Of a stretch of 64,000 bases of DNA, positions 24,901 through 34,407 are shown piece after piece. A program made the position numbers and the translations under genes. Under the pieces are notes generated by a model that worked only from the letters and a program-made list of their open reading frames with translations, did no database searches and was not told the DNA's origin. The first letter of the stretch is position 1; each line of letters starts with the position of its first letter. The stretch spans positions 28,508,941 through 28,572,940 of the forward strand of contig CM029372.1 in the NCBI GenBank assembly GCA_017165825.1, read 5' to 3'. Origin of the DNA: Hepsetus odoe (taxonomy: Eukaryota; Chordata; Actinopteri; Characiformes; Hepsetidae).

Positions 24901-27900
24901 TCCCTGAATCTTTGGGACTGGCTGCACTTCAGAACTAAACCCCAATGCAGGGAAGCATTGAGAAAAGCCTGTGATGGCTATGGGAAAACTGCCCAAGAGG
25001 CCTGGAGGTGACTGAAGTGTCTGCAATATAGGCACATGCCTTCTCATTATCTGATCTCTCTTCCTGCCGACAAAAGAATGCATGCAATAACTACATGGCC
25101 TTTTAAGATTTTTCAGTTTTTACACAACTGACATGTTACGATGTGACCTGCTCCTAATACAGAGAGCCACACTGGGTTAGGACCCAAGGTACTTAGTGAA
25201 ACTTATTAAACAAAGCCAGTCCACAGAAACTGAAATGGCCATTGGGCATTACCTGCATGCTACAGAGCACAGGCTTGAGCAGGAACCATGGAAAGTTGGT
25301 TCCAGGACTCTACATGGAGAGGGCGGTCCTTGGCAGAAAGCCACACCATTTGCCCTGGCCTAAATGATGGACCAAGGTGCTGTTTGCTGTCTGCCATCCA
25401 CTTTTGGGCTACAGAAGCATGTTGAAGCATGGCGCTATGTGCCTTCAGCCAAGAGCAGCAGCAATGTTGCAACAAATGGGCTGCAGCTGGAACCACTCCC
25501 ACACCTCTTCCCTGTTGTGGGAACATAGGTGAGGCAAAACGGCTGCTCAAAGTGGGACATGGCCAAGTGAGTGCCAGAGAGGTGTTATGAGCATACTCTG
25601 CCCATAAGAGTTGGTCTGCCCAAGAGGAGGGATTTTCAGATGCCAGGCAACGGAGGGTTTGCTCTAGATCCTGGTTAACCCTCTCGGTCTGACCATTAGA
25701 ATGGGGGTGCTAGCCAGAAAAGAGGGTGGGAATAGCCCCTAGGGATTTACAAAATTCCTTTAAAAAAAGCCTAACAAATTGTCTGAAGCAATGTCTACTG
25801 ACTGACAATGTGGACAATGTTGTGGAGTAGTAACTCTGTATACTCCCTTCGGCCAAGGAAACAGCAAAGAGCATGAGGCAAAATATGAGTGTTTTAAAGT
25901 CTGGGGCTAGATGTGACCAGGGGCACTTAGGGATAGACAATGGATGTAATAGCCTTGCAGGTCTGACTATGGGGTAGTAATGAAAAACTGTCAGAGCATT
26001 TATAAGCCCGAAAGGCATAACAAGGTACTCATAATGCCCAGATGGTGTGATGAAAGCAGTCTTCCACTCGTCACCTTCCCTGATCTGTATGAGGTTGTAG
26101 GCACTGCGCAGGTCCATTTTAGTAAAATGGCCTGTTACTGAGTGCTTCAAAAAACAGTCAATATGAAGGCAAAGAGTATCCTTGACTGTAATCTTATTAG
26201 AGACATAATCTATACCTTGAATAAGAGACTGCCATCTTTTTCCCCACAAAAGAACTGGCCCTGGGGATGTGGATGGATGAGTGAAACCCAGAGTCATGGC
26301 CTCATGGCCACAGCTGTGAGACCTTAGAAAACAGGTGGCCACTAGGAGGGTGTGCGGAAGAAGATCTATAGCACAATCATAGGGTCGAGGAGGGTGAGGA
26401 GGAAGAAGTTGGGATATTTGTTTGCTAAAGTCCTAGTATTCTGGGGGAACTGTGTCCAGAGCAGGAATCTCCTCGGAAGTGAATGGAGTCTTTGAGGTTT
26501 GCCCAGTGATAAAACAGGAATGACTGCAATAGGAGCCCCAGGCAACTACAGAGCAGGTCAGCCAATCAAGTGGATTGTTGCTGTATCAAGAAAACCCACA
26601 CAATAAGGGGCAGGTCAGGGCCTGGGCTTAGAAACAGGGGTAAATGCAGGCCAATGCACAAAGTCACAGGGAAAGTGATGACCACTGAAGCTAAGGCTCG
26701 CCAATCAATTGCTGACATAGGAAGCGGGTGATCCAGGGTCAACACGTGGAATGTCTTGGCCAACCCTATAATCAATGAAGGTGGTTGGGATGTGGTGATC
26801 TAGGATACTTGTCTATGGACTTGTGGCTCAGAGTTCCCAGGTTGAATGCACCTCTGCTTTACCACCACTGGGTCCTGAGCAAGACCCTTAACCTGAATTG
26901 CTCAGGAAATTGTCCCTGTAATTAGGACATGAAGTCGCTCTGGATAGAGTGTCTGATAAATGCCGCCAAATGTAAATATAAATGAAGCACACCAGCAACC
27001 TGAATCTATGAAGGTCTGAAGTCCATTCCACTCTATCTGAACTAGCATTAGGGATGCATTGAGGAAAAACTCCTGATGGCTGTGGGAAAATTGGAGGGTC
27101 TGCCATGGAGTCCCTATTCTGTGATGAGCCTCCTAGTTTGACTCCAACTCTGGGCAGGATGCCCGAAGGTGACCTTAGCGGCTACAGTAATGGCGTCTGC
27201 CTTCACACATCTGGTCTTCATGTTCTTGGTAGAGTAGAGTAGACCTGCATAGAAAGACCATGGAAAAGACACACCATGCCCCCAGCTGCATGGGCCAGAG
27301 GCCCTGAGAAAGGGTTCTCAGTCCTAAGATTAAAGGTGTGTGCTGTCAGTTTTGCTTCTTGGTATCTGGGGCCTTTCAGTCTACATTCCCTAAGACTATC
27401 TTTAGGGAGAGTTAAATTAGGCCCTCAAGGGTGTCTAGTGGTGCCGAACTGTATCTTGTACTTAAGTTCATATTCAACCACTGGGAATAGTGCAGGCGTA
27501 AGTTCCAGCCACTTCCTGCAGCTAGAATGCAGACTCAATGACATAATCGGCAAATGACTGCTCTACCTTACCTGTCAAAGCTGGAGCAGGGCAGAGCTGG
27601 CCTCCCTCCCACTGCCAGGATGATCAAATGTGTTTCTGAAGGCAGAGGTGAACTGAGTGAGAGAGGAACACACCTCTGGCTGGTGCTCCCACACTGGAGT
27701 TGACCTGACAGGAGCTCTCCCTTACCGCTTTTCCACTACACTGGTAACAGTGCCAGGTGCCGGTTCTTGTGCTCGGCCAGGGAACCAGCTAGAACCAACC
27801 GAGAACCGGCCTGCATTTACACTAGACAGGAGCTCAGCGGGATCCACATGATTATACGTCACAGGCCACGCCCACTCAACAGAAATAAACATGGCCGAAC

Positions 27901-30900
27901 TCAGTTTGTGTTGCTGGTTATTCTTTAGAGGATTTATTTCAGGATCCAAAGGAAGCTTATTCAGCATGTTACTACCGCTGAAACACCCCACATATCGACA
28001 TACACACCGGTTACGTGCAAGACGAAATCACGGAATGAGTTCTTCCCTTATTTCCTCACACGTTCTTCTTTCTCAGTGCACGTTCCAGTTTCTGCTGAAT
28101 CTCTGTGGAGGTCCATGTTGCTAAAGAAACTTTAATTTTGTACTTTACATTACCGGTTTGGCTCTCCACTATTTTTCTTCTAAAGCTACTTATCCTCACC
28201 CACTGCTCCTTGAGAGTCAGGTTCTTGCTACTAGACCAGCTAGGATTTTAGTGCCAGTTGAGTGCTTATGTCGGGCACTGGTGCAATTTTTCCGATGGGC
28301 GCCCTGGTTCCTGGTTTGGGAACCGGCACAGGAACCAGAGCAGTGGAAAAGGGGCACCTGTGAGCAATGAAATAACATAGGCTACCTTGGTTCTCTGGTG
28401 GGAAGCAAGCAGGTTGCTGCTCAAATGAGAGCATTGTAGGTGGAAGCCTCAACATTGTCCCTGTGCATCTTCAAAACCCTTGGGAGGTGGTAAAAGTGGA
28501 ATTCAATGGATAGGTGGGGTGCAGACAAAATAACAAGAGGAGTTGCTCCAGGGGCAGTCGTAGAAGGTTCAGTTCTAGCTCGCAGGGCAGTATTGATTTA
28601 CTGCATCTTTGTCAGTATTGCTGCAAGACCTGCTCATGCCTACTGGCAGCACCCTGAGCAACCAGAGGAAGTATGAACATTATCTTCAGAGGTTACTGGT
28701 TTCCATGCTGGCTGGGTCATTCTGATACCGGTATGACCACTCCCTAATACAGAAGAGCCACTGGGTTAGCCCAGAGCAACACCTGAAAGCCAGCACAAAA
28801 TATTCGGTAAACTCAAATACAACAGCCAAACCCTAAAACAGGTGGAAAACAAACTCTTTAAATCAGTGGAAAACAAAGTGCTCAAAACGGGAAAGCAATC
28901 AAAACACGTGGTTTCTAATAACATGTACTTTGTTATTACTAGTGATTTTTCTCTTTTTGCATGTGTGCTTGTCACTTCACGCTCTCCCTTTTTTTGAGTG
29001 AAGTTTGAGCGAAAAGCTGGAGAGACTCAGAGGGCGAGTGTAGCATCAGTCAACACAACAAGCCGATCTGAAGGTGCCACGATCTGACACAAAAACAAAG
29101 AGAGAAAGAGAACGAGGGAGTAAACTCCAATGATCTTTACCAAATTACCAAGTAAGAGGTAGCTGTAAGGAATTACTCCTGATGCTCGATCCTGGCTCCA
29201 TCCCAACAGTGGTCTGGCTCCCCCTAGTGCTGCGGCAGGAACAGGCTCTTACAAGACATCCACACTCCATCAATCAATTACTGTGATTTCATTCCTTTTT
29301 CAAGTTAACAATGTCATTTGAACATTTTGTGTTATAACAAAAACACAATTCACTGAAGCATTATGTACATTACATTTCGGCATTTAGCAGACACTCTGTA
29401 TCAGGCGACTTCCATGTCCTAATTACGGAGACAGTCCCCTGGGTAACTCAGAGTTGAGGGTCTTCAGGGGACCCAGTGGTGGTAGTGCTAGAGGTGGGAT
29501 CGAACTTGAGGACATACAGTTCAGAAGTCATTAGGCAAAATACTAAACCACTGCCACCCGTGCCACATTAGTACATTCTTGTTAAGTTATAGTCAGTCAG
29601 TCAGTCATTTTCTGCTGCTTGTCCCAAGCGGGGTCAGCGAGTGGAGTCATCCCAGCTCACACAGGGGTGAGTTGGGGGGACACCTAGTCAGATTTGCCAG
29701 CCATCACAGGGAGGAGAGTGGGGAGGCCAGTACCTTGCTCAAAGGGGGCAACCACTGGGAGAGATTTGAACCCCCAATCTGAACAATGCCCTAACCACTA
29801 GGCCACCGCTGCCCCTGTTAAGTTACAATTCTTAAATTGTGAATTATGATGTTCTAATATATATCCTTCCCTATGTGTGCCTGCAAATCTTGTGTGGTAA
29901 AATGAATGGATGTATGGATGTATTTTAGTGTATGTACTGTATGTATGTATTTGTGATCTGCACTGGAGATCAAATTGAAACAATTAATAAAAACTTGATT
30001 TTAGAATAATATAAGGAAAATAACAAAACACAACTTTATTTTGCTGACAGTGATCAAAATTAGAGAAGAGCAATGCCTGTAGCATGAAGAAAGATCACAT
30101 TAAATATTCTGAAGGTTAAACAATCAGTGATAGTCACAAAGTGTGTACAGGCAACTGAGTTTAGATTAGGACTCTGGCCATTTCATAATTTCAGTGTTCT
30201 CAGTTTCAAGGAACTGCTATACCTGTTTTGCTCTGTGACAGGGGACATCGTCCTGCATAAAATTGCTGGCTGACTGGGTGATGAACGAAGGGAAAGAATC
30301 ACATTTTTTGGAAAACATTTCTTAAACGTTTGCAATCTCTCTGCCAGGTAGCTGTATGAGACCCAACTCGTTCTACAGAAAACATCTCCCAGACCATGAC
30401 AGCACCTACTCCACCATTCACTGACTTATTAGCTGGCTCGTTCAGTCTTTCCCCAGTTTGATGATAGACATGTTTTCTTAAATTAAATTAATTAAACTGC
30501 TTTCATCAATAAAGTGAACTTTGGATTAGTTCTCATGCTCATAACCCAAAGGCTAGTCTAGCGTTCTGATTTGCTACCTTCTTAAGAGAGTTTGGTCACT
30601 AAAGAGTAGGCTGTCAGTCTTATATTCTTAACCCATTCAGCCCTGAATTGGTGAGCAATTTCAGCTGCAGTGTTGAAACAATTCCCCATTGACATTCTCT
30701 TCTGATGGATTTAATTTAGATTTTATTCATTTATTCAGATTATTTTACTTTTATATCAGTCCTATATCTGTATTCTCTATTTCTATGTCCTCTCTTCTCC
30801 CTGACACATAGCTAACCTTATACCACATAGTTGACTCCATGGCCCTGTTCCTGTAGTTTAACCATTCCCTTAAATAGTGACTTCAACAGCCGCTTCTGAG

Positions 30901-33276
30901 GACTATTCCCTTCCATCCCTGAACTCCTCTACCAGCCCAATGCCCTTTCACCCCTGTCACCCTAAATCCCTTTGCTACTACCATTTCTTCACATCCCAGT
31001 CACCTTTAACCTACATATTACCAACTGTACCTCTATTTTTCTCTGTTCATTTCTGAGTAACACTTTCTTAGCACTTCAAAAACACCCAAACAAGGTCATA
31101 GTCTTAGATTAGGTGTCTCCACTGGAGTCCTTGGAGCTCCTGGGGGGATAGATAAAAAACAAACTCTGAACTGTGAAGGAGAGGATTTCGACACAGAGAG
31201 AAACACTGGGCCCTTAAACAACCTGTAAGGACTTCATTACTCTTCTGTAAATAAACTTTGCTATAGCTTCAAACCTCTTCACCCCATCACTGCCTCTTTG
31301 AACCTCGGTTCTCAATCGGAGAATCCAACACCGCATTATCCTGTCCTCTCTTGCATTTGTCTTTCATAAACAACTTGGGGGACTCAAAAAGGTTTGTGAC
31401 ATCGTAAAGGTGCAATATTCTAGAAATAACCGATTTCTTGCTATGGCTCATAGGGTCATCCCTTTGGTCTTCATCTGGACAATCTGCTGTTGGAGAGATT
31501 TACAGTCCCTTTAAAACAGCTCAACATTTTGCAAAGTCTCTGATAACTGGAAAATTAGGCTGCCAGTTGAATAGGCCCTGTCAGATAATTAAGGATATTA
31601 GCACCAGCTGCCAGGTTAATGCCATTAACACAGGAATCTAAAAGTGTTATGTAATTTTAATGTTCTTTTTCAAATATCTCCTTACGTTTTGTGTACTGTG
31701 CTTCTGAATTTATGTAAATCATGATATGTTTAAAATACTGCTCTTTACTCCTGTTTGGATAATTCCCAAATAGGCCTTCATAGTAACCTTGATGTTTAAG
31801 AAAAATGTAGGTTGTCCTCTAATTTGGATCTCCCGATTGACACATGCACAGTGATAAAGTGATGATCTTGCAAGTATCTCAGTTTGCAGTGTGAATTCTT
31901 TGTGAGTCAATGAAGGCAGCTCCACTCCTGAATCATAAGTTTATTGTTACTCAGGTTCAAGTTCTCTCAGACTGGAGGTTTGAACTTGAGAACTGAGGAC
32001 AGGAACTGAACAGATCTTCTCTGACAGATTACAGTTACACAACCTGGAAAGAAATAGAATCCATCAGAAACACTGTCATCAAATACAGATTTAGAAAACA
32101 TAAAGACAAGAGGGCCACTCAAAACCAGAGATTGCACTTTCTGCAACCATTCCACATTACCAAGAAGTAGTACTTAGAGAGAAAAGCACACAATGTTTGC
32201 TGCAAAATCTTAAAGATTTAAACAGAAATACCAAAAACACACACACACACATAATGGATCCTGCCAGTTGAAGAGTGGTGAAGGGAGATGCATGCAGGTT
32301 AGTGGTTGAGAGGCAAGAGGAAGTTTGTATGCGTGTGGACATGTGAGAGAGAGGACATGATGGTTTTGAAGGAGGAGATGCAGAGCACCAGAAAGAGAAT
32401 GAGACCGTGATCCGCTGTGGAGGGAGCCACTTAGCAGGAGGAGCAGTTGAAAGAAAGAAGAAGAAGAAGAGAAAGAAGAAGAAGAAGAATGTGTGTATGC
32501 CATGTGTGTGTGATAAAGTGATGATCTTACTCAATTTCTCAGTGTACAGTGTGGATTCTCAGTCAGCCAGAGAGCAGCTCACTCTGAATCCTGCAGTTTG
32601 TTGTAACTCAGGTTCAGTTCTCTCAGACTGGATGAGTTTGAACTGAGAACTGAGGACAAAGCAGAACAGCTCTTCTCTGTTAGATTACAGTCACATAACC
32701 TGGAGAGAGAAATGAAGATCAATCAGAAACACTCTCAGATGATCAGATCAAACACACATTTAGATAATATTGCATCAACAATTCAGAACCTGTTTCAAAG
32801 AGAGAACAAACAGAACACCTTTACATTCTGACCATTTCCCTTCATTCCACCTCAGTGGAGAGTCTTCTTGCCCATTGCCTCCCTCCATCCCAGCAAATTA
32901 TGCTTCCTTCCGAGTGATTCCAAGCGCCAGGAGGGCGACTCGGCTTCCCCCAACTTTTGAGCCATTGGACTGTGCTGTCGAACTCCTGCCTGCGGCTCCA
33001 TCTTGTTCGTGTCTTTTCCTTTCGGGGCTGAAACAGCGAGGGCGATGGAGGAAGTATGTGACTTCGAAGCACTTCAGCAGGGTTCATCACCTCCATATCA
33101 CCAACTCGCTGATTTCTTCTTAGTGAAGAAAGAAGGATGGAACTCCATTTAACCCATGCAAACACCGTGCAGCAGTAGGCAGCTATTGAAATCGCCCGGG
33201 GAGCAGTGACAGGGATGATACCTTCCTCAAGGGTACCTAAGGCTAGATGGTTGCTCAGCACAGCTGCGCGATCAGT

Positions 33277-33352
<76 letters not shown>

Positions 33353-34376
33353 TCAGCAGATACAGTAAAGACAAAAGAAAATCACAGACACGTGACAGAG
33401 GGACAGTGTTTAAGAGTTTTCTGAGTTCTCTGTGATTTCTGAGTTCTGTGTACAGATTAATGTCTAATAAAGTTGAGTATGAGACTCCTGGCTACACAAT
33501 CATGTCCAGCCCACACCACCCACACACATCGTGTGGTCGTGGAAAAGATGTTCATCTGCTTCAGAAGGTCAAACTATTGCGAATCAAGCAAAGAGAACAT
33601 CTAAGGAGAAGCTGAGACAACTTAAACTGTGTGAAGAACTGTCCAGCGCATTATTAAACACTGGAAGGATGGTGGAGAACCATCATCTTAATGGAAGAAA
33701 TTAAACATTTAAAAAAATTTAATGACCGTGATCTCTGATCACTTGCACATTTGGTGAAATCAGATCATAAAGAACCAGCAGCAGAACTCAGGGCTGTTCA
33801 ACAGTGACAGTGAGAACATCTCCACACATGATGTGAAGAACTGAAGGAACTAAACAGCTGTGTAGCCTTAAACCACTGATCAGTGAGACTTATCACAGAA
33901 ACAGACTTCAGTTTTACTGGGAACATAAAGACTGGACTCTGGAGCGATGGAAGAAGGTCATGCGGTCTGGAACAGAGTCTAGACTGACCCTGTTCCAGAG
34001 TGATGGATCATCAGGGTAAGAAGAGAAGAGCATGAAGTGATCACCCATCATGTCGAGTGCCTTCCATACCAGCCTGTGGGGGCAGTGCTGTGATCTGGGG
34101 TTCTGCATTTGGTCAGGTCGAGGTTCAGTGACGTTATGTGCCCAAAGAATGAGGAACCTGAAGATACTGAATGAGCAGGTGATTGGTCACCACAGAGTCC
34201 AGACCTTCACCCCACTGAGAATCTTTGGGATGTGCTGGAGAAGAATTAGTTCATCCCATCATCTCTACAAGATCTTGGTTAAAAATTAAAACAACTCTGA
34301 ATGGAAACAAAAGTTGTGACATTGCAGAACGTAGAGATGATGATGATAATCAGAGCTAAAGATGCTCCAACCAAAC

Positions 34377-34407
<31 letters not shown>

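Larger units (their letters stand above)
25134..29253 (-). mobile_element. Ty3/Gypsy retrotransposon with nested insertions
   Basis: Minus-strand order from 29253: 5' LTR (28723-29253), gag (28720 to about 26990, interrupted by a palindromic-end element at 27723-28356 and by a tRNA-SINE at 26788-26978), RT (26342-25950), integrase end (25550-25260) and a truncated 3' LTR (from about 25230 to 25134). Related to the elements at 19190 and 54756. Frames broken throughout. Confidence 0.8.
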
